Shown: positions 44,923 through 56,702, counted from the stretch's first letter. The stretch is DNA of 64,000 nucleotides from Corbicula japonica (GCA_038501625.1 JAZAYU010000015.1:7214991-7278990), one strand, 5' to 3'. Numbers and translations: made by a program. Notes: a model not told the origin generated them from the sequence alone.

Positions 44923-45174
44923 ACTGAGCATTATGGAAACAGTGACTGTTACTGTTCATGAAGAAAGTTATTATTTGCCCTCAGGTAAAGTATGAAGAAA
45001 TTAGTGGTGTGTGGGTGTGGGTGTAGGGGTGGAGAGGAGCCATAAATAATGTAAAAATAAAAAAAAAATATTTGCATTAATGTTGTGGCCTTGACATTCC
45101 TTATTTTAAAAATTAAGAAGTAATAAAATGTATATATACAGTTGCAAAGGAATAATACTAATATCTGAATCATT

Positions 45175-45643
45175 AAGTTGCTTTGACCTTGACACTCTCG
45201 ACCTTCATTGTTATCTTTCTACTCAAAACAAAATTGGAAAATGACCTTTACTAGTGTTATTAGTAAGCAAATATTTTAAGGCAGGTCATAGTAAGAAGCC
45301 AGTCGTAAAGTTATGGCACATCAATCTTCAGTGACCTTTGACTTTTGACCTTGACCTTCACTACCATGATATCATTATTATTGTGTGTGGGTTTAATTTC
45401 ACATATTTTGCATTAGGGTAAATGCTGGAATTTCAACTCTGAGGGAAATTAAACCATGAAATAATATGTGCCAGCTGACTACACTGTTTACCCAACACCA
45501 TATGGAGGAAAGGGTTAAAAGGCCAATACTTTATAAAATCAACTTACAGACAGGCCATAGAAAGTATCCACAGTTGTAGAGACAATAGTGATACCAATCT
45601 TTAGGCTCCTTTGATTTTTGACCTTGAATATCTTGACCTTCAC
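45175..45643. repeat. degraded GACCTTGACC-type core repeats and a MITE end
   Basis: Scattered TTGACCTTGACACTC, GTGACCTTTGACTTTTGAC and GACCTTGAATATCTTGACC words, plus the right end of a TTAA MITE at 45464-45516 (TATGGAGGAAAGGGTTAA). Old, without identifiable ends. Confidence 0.5.
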
Positions 45644-45770
45644 CTCTGCGGCCTTGGATACGTACAGGCTTTGGACTACGGTGTTTTTGACTCATAGCCG
45701 CCAAAACTCTCCGCAATGTTTCTCGTAATTCCAAATTTGTTTTGGCACATTTCTTAACACATTTCAATTC
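45644..45770 (-). CDS. candidate internal coding exon, basic helical peptide
   Basis: About 127 nt encoding RELKCVKKCAKTNLELRETL, then RRVLAAMSQKHRSPKPVRIQ and GRR: an amphipathic, Lys/Arg/Leu-rich segment that could be the end of a coiled coil. The donor GCAGAG|GTGAAG leaves phase 1, matching entry of the 35453-35549 exon. The acceptor lies in GATCAGAG and could be used after CAG or after CAGAG, changing the entry phase. Sequence left of the donor runs into GACCTTGAATATCTTGACC repeat material, so the frame that stays open to 45531 is probably not coding beyond the donor. Unrecognised; moderate confidence from phase fit and composition. Confidence 0.5.
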
Positions 45771-46814
45771 TCTGATCACATTTTAGAAACGATATTTATA
45801 TAAGGGAAAGTGATTATTTACTGTGACAGTTATTTAGCATTGTGATAGCATTCAATTAAATATTAATGAATTGACTAGCATTCAATTAAATATTAATTAA
45901 TTGACTATAAGAAACTCCACTGAAATCATCCTGTATATATGTACTGATTTATATATAAATCCACTCAACTCTACTCGAACAACTCTTTATCCTTTATTCT
46001 AATTCAAACAACATTTTGCAAAGGAATTCCAAGTTGGAATCAAATGTCATCTTGATTGAATAGTTAAAGAGGCAATCACATAATTGCATCTGTATTATCA
46101 GTAAGCAAACTCAACTGCTGACCTTATTTCTCCAAGAAATTACTATTGATTGCATTGATTACTACTCCACTTGTCCTAGAAAATGATGTCCTTAGCAGTC
46201 CTATATTTGTACGTTCTTCAAAGCCAACACTGATCCAATATACAGTCACAGACAACATAATCCAATACTCAGCTTTTTGTGTCAACCATACACAGCCGGT
46301 CAAGTAACAAAATGCTTCCAAATTAATCAAATTATTCCTAATCAAGTGATCCTGCATCTAAAAATAGCACTAATACACCTATAGACTGCTTGATTTTTTT
46401 TTTCAGCATATAATCCAAGCTCAATTAGAGCACCATTTGGGGTGCAATAAGGTTAATTAAATCCATACAAATAAACTACTGTCATGTTTTCTGCCACATT
46501 GAGAAGAATAATCCAGGAAACATCTTACTACAGGTTGAAGAACACTATTGATCCAGCAGACATTCCAAAACATACCATTTGCCACATTAAAACGATATTG
46601 AATTTTCTGCTTTCTCCACTGGGCAGAAAAACGGGCATGAAAGGCAAATATTGCTATTTTAGTGTCGTCATTAACCCTAAAAGCAAGAAACTAGATTTAT
46701 AGATCAACATATTTTTTTGAGCAAGATCAAAGATCAATTAGAAATCTTTTGAAATTAGCAACTGTCATGTGATGGATACTGGTCTGTCTCTAATGCTTGG
46801 GCTTTATACTCAGG
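45771..46814. other. no recognised feature
   Basis: AT-rich with a short direct repeat ATTCAATTAAATATTAATTA (45848, 45890). Two open frames (46124-46357 minus, 46484-46702 plus) lack coding support. Confidence 0.4.
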
Positions 46815-48905
46815 TCTTTCGTTTTATTGTACATGGGATAAGTGTAGATCCAGATCAGCAGGCACCTCAGTACTGTTGGTCTGGATCTACACTTGTTGCT
46901 TCTAGATCAGATAACCTAATGAATTAACAAGAGCTGTCAGAGGAGACAGCATGCTCGACTATTCGAGTCATTTGAAACAAATGCAATTTGAAGATTAAAA
47001 CAATAACAACTATGGCCATACATTCATGTGCAATCAGGAAAAATATTTACAAGTGAATGGTACGGGAGAAATTCTTTTCAAATAACAGAAATAATTCCTA
47101 AATGTACCATAAATATTAAACTGAATAGGGGAATAACTATGAAATATTTCTGAATTTGTTAGAAAACTTGTTAGTAATGTTTTATTAGAGACATTTACTT
47201 TTAGTCAAATATCAATCACTTCAGTAATGTTACAGAAAAAGAACTGAAATGAAAATATAATGGTAGTTTGAAGTTGATACCTTAAGTATTTGCAAAGTTA
47301 TCGATGAAGTGCACTTAAGTGAAAATATAAGTGAAACTAGAAATGTGTCCATAGGACACGGATGCCCCGCTATGCATCATTTTCAGACACTCAAGTGCTA
47401 TGATGGGAACAATACGCGATACACTGCCCTTTCATGGTGAACATTTGTGTCAAGTTTTTTTGAAATCCCTCCATTTATAATGAAGTTACAGCCTGGACAA
47501 GAAAATTCTATTTTTAGTAACAGTGACCTTGACCTTGGACCTTCAGGCTTGGGTATTGTGCGGACACACTGCCTTTTCATGAACATTTGTGCAAAGTTAT
47601 TTTAAAATCCCTCCATTTATAACAAAGTAACAGCCAGGACAAGATAATTCTATTTTTAGTAACAGTGACCTTGACCTTTGACCTACAGGCATGGGCATGG
47701 TACGTGACACACCGCCCTGTCATGGTGAACATTTGTGTCAAATTATTTTGAAATCCTTCCATTCATAACAAAGTTACAGCCTGGACAAGAAAATTCTATT
47801 TGTTAGTAACAGTGACCTTGACCTTGGATCTACAGGCATGGGTATTGTGCGGACACACTGCCTTGTCATGGTAAACATTTGTGCCAAGATATTTTGAAAT
47901 CCCTCCATTCATAACAAAGTAACAGCATAGACAAGAAAATTCTATTTTTAGCAACAGTGACCTTGACCATTGACATACAGGCTTGGGCATGTACGTGACA
48001 CACCGTCTTGATATGGTGAACAATTATACCAAGTTATTTAAAAACCCAATAAGAAATAACAAAGTTACAGAGCGGACACGATTTTGCAAGAAAATTCTAT
48101 TTTTAGTAACAGTGACCTTGACTTTGGACCTACAGGCATGGGTATTGTACGCGACACACTGCCTTGTCATGGTGAACATTTGTGCCAAGTTATTTTGAAA
48201 TCCCTCCATTCATAACGAAGTTAAGGGCCGACTGTATATTTTGCTTAACACAAAATGTAAGCGAAAAAGGGGCATAATTTGAAAAAATATTGGAAGAAGG
48301 GTTATGGGTCTTGTTGGTTATGATGTAGATTTTGATGGTGAAAATATATTTCAAGTTTCAAGGCAATATCTCAATTAGTTTTAAAGTTAGAGGCAAAATG
48401 CATATTTTGCTTGACACAAAATATAAGAAAAAAGGGGCATAACTTGAAATATATTGACAGCAGAGTTATGGGTCTTGTTGGTAATGATGTAGAATTTGAT
48501 GGTGAATATATATTCCAAGTTTCAAGTTGATATCTCAAGTAGTTTATAAGTTATGGACCAAAGTGCATATTTTCCTTAACGCAAAATTTAAGTGAAAAAG
48601 GGGCATAACTTGAAAAATATTGGAAGCAGAGTTATGGGTCTTGTTGGTAATGATGTAGAATTTGATGGTGAATATATATTCCAAGTTTCGAGTTGATATC
48701 ATAAGTAGTTTTCAAGTAATGGACCAAAGTGCATTTTTTGTTTAACGGACGCCGACGCCGACGCCGACACCGGGGCGAGTAGGATAGCTCCCCTATTCTT
48801 CGAATAGTCGAGCTAAAAAAGCAAACACTGTGAGCAGATCCTGATCTGGTTCTACACTGTTCATCCACATGACAAAGGGCATATATATATGTGATAAATA
48901 GTTAA
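46815..48905 (-). mobile_element. TTAA double-palindrome MITE split by the composite element
   Basis: Left part to 46925 ends CAGATAACCTAATGAATT; right part resumes AGCAAACACTG at 48820. Sister copies read CCTAATGAATC+AAAAAGCGAACAG, giving the empty site. Confidence 0.8.
46926..48819 (+). mobile_element. composite AACAAGAG element, copy 2
   Basis: Nearly identical to 41029-42931 over its whole length, including the internal AACTAGAAATGTGTCC end (47335), five 145-bp and three 165-bp core repeats and the GACGCC run (shorter here, 48747-48771). 5' GCTCGACTATTCGA and 3' TCGAATAGTCGAGC are perfect complements (14 bp). Confidence 0.9.
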
Positions 48906-49047
48906 AATGCTGAATTTTCAGATATTTCTTTCTAACTGTCTCAGACCACCATTAATTACCAATTTTATCTTGTAACAAACACCTATCACAACAATACTTA
49001 TTATAAAATGACAAAGTTCCTGTAAACAAAAAAGTTTGTTTTATCTT

Positions 49048-49215
49048 AACCCTTTACATATATTCAGGTTATGAGCCAACACTGCAGATCCAGATCGCCA
49101 TGCCATCCAATCAGGATCCCCACTGTTTACTTCTTGGTCCAAAATAACAGTTACTTAAGATATTTGAATCAAATAATGAACAGTGTAGATTCAGATTGGA
49201 TTGCAGAGATATATG
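49048..49215 (-). mobile_element. TTAA double-palindrome MITE, right end lost
   Basis: TTAACCCTTTACATATATTC start; centre TTGGTCCAAAATAACAGTTA; second hairpin degraded. Confidence 0.65.
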
Positions 49216-49970
49216 CATGCGAACATGCTGTGAATCAAATATAATGCTACATATTATTTGCTATAAATATTTCAAGTATGTTTCCCTATTCTCTTCTATT
49301 TCAACAATTAAATTGGTATACATGTACTTTAATTATGACAGCGCCACACGGAAATCATCTGATAAATATTTCAAATACAGACATTCATCAGCTTAAAAGT
49401 TGAATAATTGATTGAAATATGGAGATATGCTGATCAAATACAGTTAAATGATACCACACAATTTCAGACAGTCTCAGAGATTCTAATTTAGATGAATGCT
49501 AAATTGGGTGATTTTTTCTAACATGTTGTGCAAACATCAATCAAATCATCTCTGCCCTGAAACAGTTTCCCTCTAATAGACCAGTTTAAATAGAGAACTG
49601 TGAAAAATTACAGCACGGTCAAAAAAGGGAATCGTTCTGGGAGTAGAAAAGATTCCAATCAAATGAGTCACTGTGTGCTCCTTGATATTTTGACCCCTCA
49701 TCTGATAGGAAACCCATCAATCTCAAAAGAAACAGTATTCAAATACTGAGCTCTTTATTAAATACTGGTTCCCAGTTCAGAAATCATATTTCACAAGTAC
49801 AGAGTCATTGCTCCTGAAATGTTAGACTATGATTTCTCACCTGATGAATTTTTTGTTAACGAGGGATAAACTTGTGGACCAAAATGCTTAATATTGCTGA
49901 TGATTTCATAGTTACATTATTTCCTTTGAAAGGATTAGGTTCAGGGCTTTAGCTTGACTTAGAAGAACAA
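49216..49970. other. no recognised feature
   Basis: AT-rich with no recognised repeat. Confidence 0.4.
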
Positions 49971-50402
49971 ATCATCTATTTTCATCAATGTCAAGCACAG
50001 CATGAGTAAGACAAAATCATCAATTTTCAACAATGTCAAGCACAGCATAAGTAAGAACAAATCATCAATTGTCAACAATGTCAAGCACAGCATGAGTAAG
50101 AACAAATCATCAATTTTCAACAATGTCAAGCACAGCATGAGTAAGAACAAATCATCAATTTTCATCAATGTCAAGCACGGCATGAGTGAAAACAATAATT
50201 AATTTTCAGCAATGTCAAGCACAGCATAAGTAAGAACAAATCATCAATTTTCATCAATGTCAAGCACAGCATAAGTAAGAACAAATCATCAATTGTCAAC
50301 AATGTCACGCACAGCATAAGTAAGAACAAATCATCAATTTTCATCAATGTCAAGCAGGGCATGAGTGAGAAAACTGACATCAATTTACAGCAATGTCAAG
50401 CA

Positions 50403-52231
50403 AACAAGAGGTGTTTGTCAAACACAAATGCCCCCCCCTGACGTGCAAGTGATATCTATTAGCATTGAATTTAAATTTTTGGAAATTTAGAGACTTTTGT
50501 AAGCTTTAGCAATGAAGGGTACCAGTCATGAAAGCAATTTACAAGACGGTGGAACTCCTATATATCAATAACCAGGTCATCCAATGAGATGATTACATTT
50601 ACCTCGACAAACATAAGCGCGTCTAGATTAACCTAGTCTAACACAAAGGATTTTATTGTAATTTAAATCAAATATTCGCTATTGGCGGAGATATAGTAGC
50701 TCTAGTGTTATGTCAATTCCGGTAATGTGCAGGCTTTAGTGACCATCCATACGAAACCAAAGCATTTAATAAACACAAGTGAGTGATAATCAGTGCCTAT
50801 TTATGACACGGCATATATTGAAATAGTTTAAAATTAATGTTATGGATCATTAATATATATCTTTACTTGAAATTGTCATGGGGAAAAATAATCACAACTT
50901 TACACTGAGAAGTATTTTATTTTATTATACAAATAAACATAAAAACGTTGTCTAGTTATTGATCGAACAAGGTTTTTTGTTGTCAAGGCCACCGTGACCT
51001 TGACCTTTGACCTACTGACCCCAAAACCAATAGGGGTCTTCTACTGGTCACGACCAACTTCCACACCAAATATGAGGTCTGTATCACAAAGCGTTGTCTA
51101 GTTATTGATCGGACAACGTTTTTGTATGCAAAGGCCACTGTGACCTTGACCTTTGACCTACTGATCCTAAAATCAATAGGGTTCTTCTATTGGTCATGAC
51201 CAACCTCCACACCAAATATGAGGACTGTATCACAAAGCGTTGTCTAGTTATTGATCGGACAAGGTTTTTGTGGTCAAGGCCACTGTGACCTTGACCTTTG
51301 ACCTACTGACCCCAAAATCAATAGGGGTCTTCTACTGGTCATGACCAACCTCCACACCAAATATGAGGACTGTATCACAAAGCGTTGTCTAGTTATTGAT
51401 CGGACAAGGTTTTTGTGGTCAAGGCCACTGTGACCTTGACCTTTGACCTACTGACCCCAAAATCAATAGGGGTCTTCTACTGGTCATGACCAACCTCCAC
51501 ACCAAATATGAGGACTGTATCACAAAGCGTTGTCTAGTTATTGATCGGACAAGGTTTTTGTGGTCAAGGCCACTGTGACCTTGACCTTTGACCTACTGAC
51601 CCCAAAATCAATAGGGGTCTTCTACTGGTCATGACCAACCTCCACACCAAATATGAGGACTGTATCACAAAGCGTTGTCTAGTTATTGATCGGACAAGGT
51701 TTTTGTGGTCAAGGCCACTGTGACCTTGACCTTTGACCTACTGACCCCAAAATCAATAGGGGTCTTCTACTGGTCATGACCAACCTCCACACCAAATATG
51801 AGGACTGTATCACAAAGCGTTGTCTAGTTATTGATCGGACAAGGTTTTTGTGGTCAAGGCCACTGTGACCTTGACCTTTGACCTATTGACCCCAAAATCA
51901 ATAGGGGTCTTCTACTGGTCATGACCAACCTCCACACCAAATATGAGGACTGTATCACAAAGCGTTGTCTAGTTATTGATCGGACAAGGTTTTTGTGGTC
52001 AAGGCCACTGTGACCTTGACCTTTGACCTACTGACCCCAAAATCAATAGGGGTCTTCTACTGGTCATGACCAACCTCCACACCAAATATAAGGACTGTAT
52101 CACAAAGCGTTGTCTAGTTATTGATCGGACAAGATGTGGTCTACGGACCGACATACCGACCGACATACCGACCGACCGACCGACATGTGCAAAGCAATAT
52201 ACCCCCGCTTCTTCGAAGGGGGGCATAAAAA
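50403..52231 (+). mobile_element. AACAAGAG element inside the 45-bp array
   Basis: 5' end AACAAGAGGTGTTTGTCAAA (hairpin GTGTTTG-T-CAAACAC), then ATGCCCCCC; 3' end CTTCTTCGAAGGGGGGCATA, where GGGGGGCAT pairs with the 5' ATGCCCCCC. Core of eight repeats of about 145 bp, then a GACC/GACATACC run (52145-52184). Non-coding. Confidence 0.88.
50985..52131 (+). repeat. 145-bp core repeats, about 8 units, nearly identical
   Basis: Unit includes GTGACCTTGACCTTTGACCT, ACTGACCCCAAAATCAATAG, GGTCATGACCAACCTCCAC and CGTTGTCTAGTTATTGATCG. Units 3-8 differ by only a base or two; the first two are more diverged. Confidence 0.95.
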
Positions 52232-52330
52232 TGAGTGATAACAAATCATCAATTTTCAGCAATGTCAAGCACAGCATGAGCGGGAACAAAGCATCAATTT
52301 TCAATTGTCAAGCACAGCATAATGCTGCAA

Positions 52331-53225
52331 ATGCTTATTAAAAACATTAAATATGGGATGATGCCATTGGTTATATATTTTTAAATCATCATTTTGAATG
52401 TTTATTCCTTTTTTGTTTGGTTCTTAACACAAATGTGGCCTCTTATAACCGAAAATGTGGCTTATGATAACAAAAATGTGGCCTTCGATAATTAAAAACA
52501 TAAAACCCATACCAGACAAATCTGTTTCACAAAAGTACAGGTACTTTTAGCTTACTGTTAAACTCAGACAAATTTTATAAGTTTTCCCAACTTAATTTCT
52601 AAGGCTGTTATAAGCTATGTGTCATCTTTTTATAAAGGCCATTGTCTTGGGTTGCCATAGAAACACTGGTACATACAAACTGTAAATAAATCTTTTTGCC
52701 ACAATTAATTAAGGTATTTAAAAGCTAGAAGTGACTTAATTATCATTGAAAAAACATAATTTTACCAATATGTTTTGCTTTGTATAAAATTACATCAACT
52801 TTCACAGTACAGAATCTCAATGAGTGGGGGCGGAATATAATTCTTTCCTATGACAATTATTAATTAAACTGTTCAGGAAATTATAGCATTAACAATTTTC
52901 AGAAGAAAATGAGTCACCAGTGACAGACATTTTACAGACAAATTAATATTCCACCTGCTGAAAGTTCATTACTATTCATAGGGTACTAACTTTTGTGATG
53001 TTCAAGGGCTAATCAATCAAAGAAATGACACCCCCCACCCCCCTCCCCCCAACAATATAATATATTCATTCCAACCTGTGCCAAAGAACACCTGTAAACA
53101 AAGACCATCTGTGGATAAAGACAACATTTTTCTTTGTCCTACTAAAACTGATTTAAGGAACAAATTAACTCGTGGACAAAGACCACCTACATTCAAAGAC
53201 CACTTAATGTGTTTTTCCTGTGCCC
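52331..53225. other. no gene; small repeats
   Basis: Three GTGGCCT/CTT words at 52434-52494 and a C-rich tract (CCCCCCACCCCCCTCCCCCC, near 53031-53050) that would be G-rich on the minus strand. Confidence 0.45.
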
Positions 53226-53364
53226 AAGGTTATAAAACTGAGCATGGAAACCAGTCTCAAATCTCAAGCATCTGATTGGCTGAAATGGCGACCAGTCGCC
53301 ATTTCAGCCAATCAGATGCTTGAGATTTGAGACTGGTTTCCAATCTCAGCTTTATAACCTTCAA
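53226..53364. mobile_element. CCAAT palindrome element, near full length
   Basis: AAGGTTATAAAACTGAGC to GCTTTATAACCTTCAACCCTG, centre GGCGACCAGTCGCC; CTGATTGGCTGAAATGGCGA and its complement face each other. Confidence 0.88.
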
Positions 53365-53441
53365 CCCTGGAGTGGTCTTTGAAGACAGATTTGATTGCAA
53401 TTATAAGTTGATGTTATTTCAGAAAATTGAAAACTACAAAT

Positions 53442-53596
53442 TTAACCCATTACATCATATATGCATTTTTATGCATATGCAACCAGTGTAGATCCAGATC
53501 AGCCAGCACATCTGGCAATCCATCATTTGCAACCAGTGTACGTTGGGCACTAATGCCCACACTATACTGGTTGCAAATATGCAAAGCATTTAAAGA
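53442..53596. mobile_element. TTAA MITE derivative
   Basis: TTTAACCCATTACATCATAT, GCAACCAGTGTAGATCCAGA and a new palindrome GGGCACTAATGCCC; a rearranged copy. Confidence 0.6.
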
Positions 53597-53893
53597 GTGG
53601 AAGACTACTGTCCACCTGAAAATGGTGAAAACCTTTTTATCTGTCGTCTCAAAAACCCACAGAGTTTCTCCGATTAAACATCATCAGCTCATCAGTGGTA
53701 CATTCCCCATCAGTCCGTCATGCAGCTGACAATAAATCCATATAATTCTCCGGAATTAAAAGCCGGAAAATCTTCCCTAATCAAACTTCTTGTTGGATAC
53801 ATGCTTTAAGAAGGAAACTCAATATTTGAGGAAGCCTTCAGAAGCTGGTCGATTATCTGCATGTGATTTCATTTCTTAGTTCTGACAGATTCT

Positions 53894-55359
53894 CACAAAT
53901 GGTGCATACAAAATAGATTAAATTATTACATGTAAATAATAATAGCTGTTTGTGTAGGATCTAATATTTTTACTACTAGAGAAAATTTCATTGAGCATTT
54001 TGGCTAAAAACCCTTTCATTTTCATCCAAATCAACCAAGTCCATTATTGCTCATAATTAAGTATGAAAAGCAAAGCTAGTTCAGATTGTGTTGGGAATTA
54101 GTTGTCAGCAATAGATTTATTGGAATTATGGTGAACTTAAAACTAAGAAAAAATGATAACCTTAGTGCATAAAGCTGCAAGTATCACTGAAATAAGGAGT
54201 TATACCATTTTTGCAATAAGGTGAAAAAAATGTTTTGTTATATTCAAAGAAATGGTTATGTATATAAAAAAGCCACATAAAGCCTTCTAGACACCCAAAC
54301 AAGCATAAGTTTTTAATAAAATTTCAAAAATAAGACACCACAAATAATTAACAAAAAAGACCTCAGGGTAACTGCCGCACACTTGCAGGGAACAAAAATT
54401 TAACCTGCCCTTCCACACCCCTTACCACCACAACCGTTTCCCCACACTTCAAAACAAGTCTGACCAAATGACCAGGCTATTGTTTTGAAACATACTTGAT
54501 GATCTCAGTAAGTCAGGCAAGGAATGAAGATTTGGCCAACTGCATCCCCAAAACCCCAACTCACATTTAAGCAACCATAAGACTAGGCTATTGTTTAGAA
54601 ACACACTTCGAGTGATTTCAATCCTGCACAAATGGTGCATACAAAATAGATTAAATTATTACATGTAAATAATAATAGCTGTTTGTGTAGGATCTAATAT
54701 TTTTACTACTAGAGAAAATTTCATTGAGCATTTTGGCTAAAAACCCTTTCATTTTCATCCAAATCAACCAAGTCCATTATTGCTCATAATTAAGTATGAA
54801 AAGCAAAGCTAGTTCAGATTGTGTTGGGAATTAGTTGTCAGCAATAGATTTATTGGAATTATGGTGAACTTAAAACTAAGAAAAAATGATAACCTTAGTG
54901 CATAAAGCTGCAAGTATCACTGAAATAAGGAGTTATACCATTTTTGCAATAAGGTGAAAAAATTGTTTTGTTATATTCAAAGAAATGGTTATGTATATAA
55001 AAAAGCCACATAAAGCCTTCTAGACACCCAAACAAGCATAAGTTTTTAATAAAATTTCAAAAATAAGACACCACAAACAATTAACAAAAAAGACCTCAGG
55101 GTAACTGCCGCACACTTGCAGGGAACAAAAATTTAACCTGCCCTTCCACACCCCTTACCACCACAACCCTTTCCCCACACTTCAAAACAAGTCTGACCAA
55201 ATGACCAGGCTATTGTTTTGAAACATACTTGATGATCTCAGTAAGTCAGGCAAGGAATGAAGATTTGGCCAACTGCATCCCCAAAACCCCAACTCACATT
55301 TAAGCAACCATAAGACTAGGCTATTGTTTAGAAACACACTTCGAGTGGTTTCAATATGT
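53894..55359. repeat. 733-bp tandem duplication
   Basis: 53894-54626 and 54627-55359 are nearly identical (differences seen by eye include ACCGTTTCC/ACCCTTTCC and GTGATTTC/GTGGTTTC). The unit contains two diverged sub-repeats around AGGCTATTGTTTTGAAACA and AGGCTATTGTTTAGAAACAC, with a third at about 55410. Confidence 0.93.
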
Positions 55360-55558
55360 CAAGCAGGAGACGAAGATTAACCACTCCCCCACACCTAATA
55401 CATGACCATACAACCAGGCTCTTGTTTAGAATCAGTTGCCTTTTGTTTGTTTAAGCGAACTATCCATCTTCTTTTCTTATTACACCCCCTTCTACTTTAA
55501 GAGATTAATATATAAGACCACATACTTTTCCTGCTTTGTTCCCAAAAATAAACAAGTA

Positions 55559-55720
55559 TTGTCCAACAATATTGACCTGGCACTCTTGCATTTGACCCTA
55601 TAGTCAGCGAATTTCATAAACGTTACGATCTTCTTTTAAATCAATATGTATGTATATAACCAGTTTATCCAATGACCTTTACGAAAATTAATGATGTGCC
55701 AGGTCAATATTGTTGGACAA
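55559..55720. mobile_element. 162-bp MITE with 25-bp perfect inverted ends
   Basis: TTGTCCAACAATATTGACCT+GGCAC at 55559-55583 and its exact complement at 55696-55720. The interior is unrelated AT-rich sequence; no clear target duplication. Confidence 0.8.
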
Positions 55721-56194
55721 AACAAATTGCCTTGGTAAATTAACTCCAACCCACAAATACACTCAACAATGTAAAAAGCAATAGCATGCAAACGCATAAA
55801 ACAAACTCAGACATTCTGAAAAAGCATATGTTATAACTGTTGACGATAAAAGCTCTGGAAAGATGGTAGACGCCTGACATAGTTTGATCAACAACAATAA
55901 AGGTTTAATGAAAAACATAATTTACAAGTTAATGTAATTATGCAAATGTTTCCATTAAAAAGCAGACAGTTTTATGTGTTCATGCTGCATATTTCCTTTT
56001 AGGTTCCAGACAATAACTAGAAATAGTTGCGTAGGCAGCACAGAGGGACACAGAACTCCCCAAAGACGGCAGATTCTCGTAAATAAAAAGTAAACAAATA
56101 ATGCAATATGGCAGACAATACTATAACATATAAGTTAATGTAAATAATCATGATCAATCGTAACCAATTTTTGTATAAAATACTGCTGCAAGTC
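55721..56194. other. no recognised feature
   Basis: AT-rich; nothing recognised. Confidence 0.4.
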
Positions 56195-56702
56195 CAGGTC
56201 CCAAACTTGTAAAAACTGAGAATGGACTGAGGTTTCAAATCTCAAGCATCTGATGGCTGAAATGGAGATTTGTCTCTATTTCAGCCAATCAGATGCTTGA
56301 GGTTTGCCAATTGTTGATGGTCAAATTGTCCACTGTCTCCATTTCGGCCAATCAGATGCTTGAAATTTGTCATTGGTTGATTGTCAAATTGTCCACTGTC
56401 TCCATTACAGCCAATCAGATGCTTGAGATTTGCAGATTGCTGATTGTCAAATTGACCATGGTCACCATTTCAGCCAATCAGATGCTTGAGATTCACCGAT
56501 TGTCAATTGTCCATTGTCTCCATTTCAGCCAATCAGATGCTTGAGATTTGTGACTTATGTCCAATCTCAGTTTTACAATCTTCAGCCCAATTCCAAATCT
56601 TGTGCATCTTATAGGCTGAAAAGGAGACTTGTCTCCGTTTCAGCCAATCGCATGCATGCAATTTGCGACTGGTCTCCAATCTCACTTTTATAATTTTCAA
56701 CC
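56195..56702. mobile_element. CCAAT palindrome family with a roughly 63-bp tandem expansion
   Basis: Outer arms AAAAACTGAGAATGGACTG and CAATCTCACTTTTATAAT; between 56280 and 56550 about five units of CCAATCAGATGCTTGAGATT + TG.C.ATTGTTGATTGTCAAATTG + TCCACTGTCTCCATTTCAG. Each unit carries CCAAT. The resulting plus-strand frame repeats MLEICHWLIVKLSTVSISAN. Confidence 0.85.

Larger units (their letters stand above)
49971..52330. repeat. 45-bp minisatellite interrupted by an AACAAGAG element
   Basis: Unit AGAACAAATCATCAATTTTC then AACAATGTCAAGCACAGCA+TGAGTA; about nine units to 50402 and two more from 52232 (GATAACAAATCATCAATTTTC). The unit length keeps short frames open on both strands. Confidence 0.92.
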
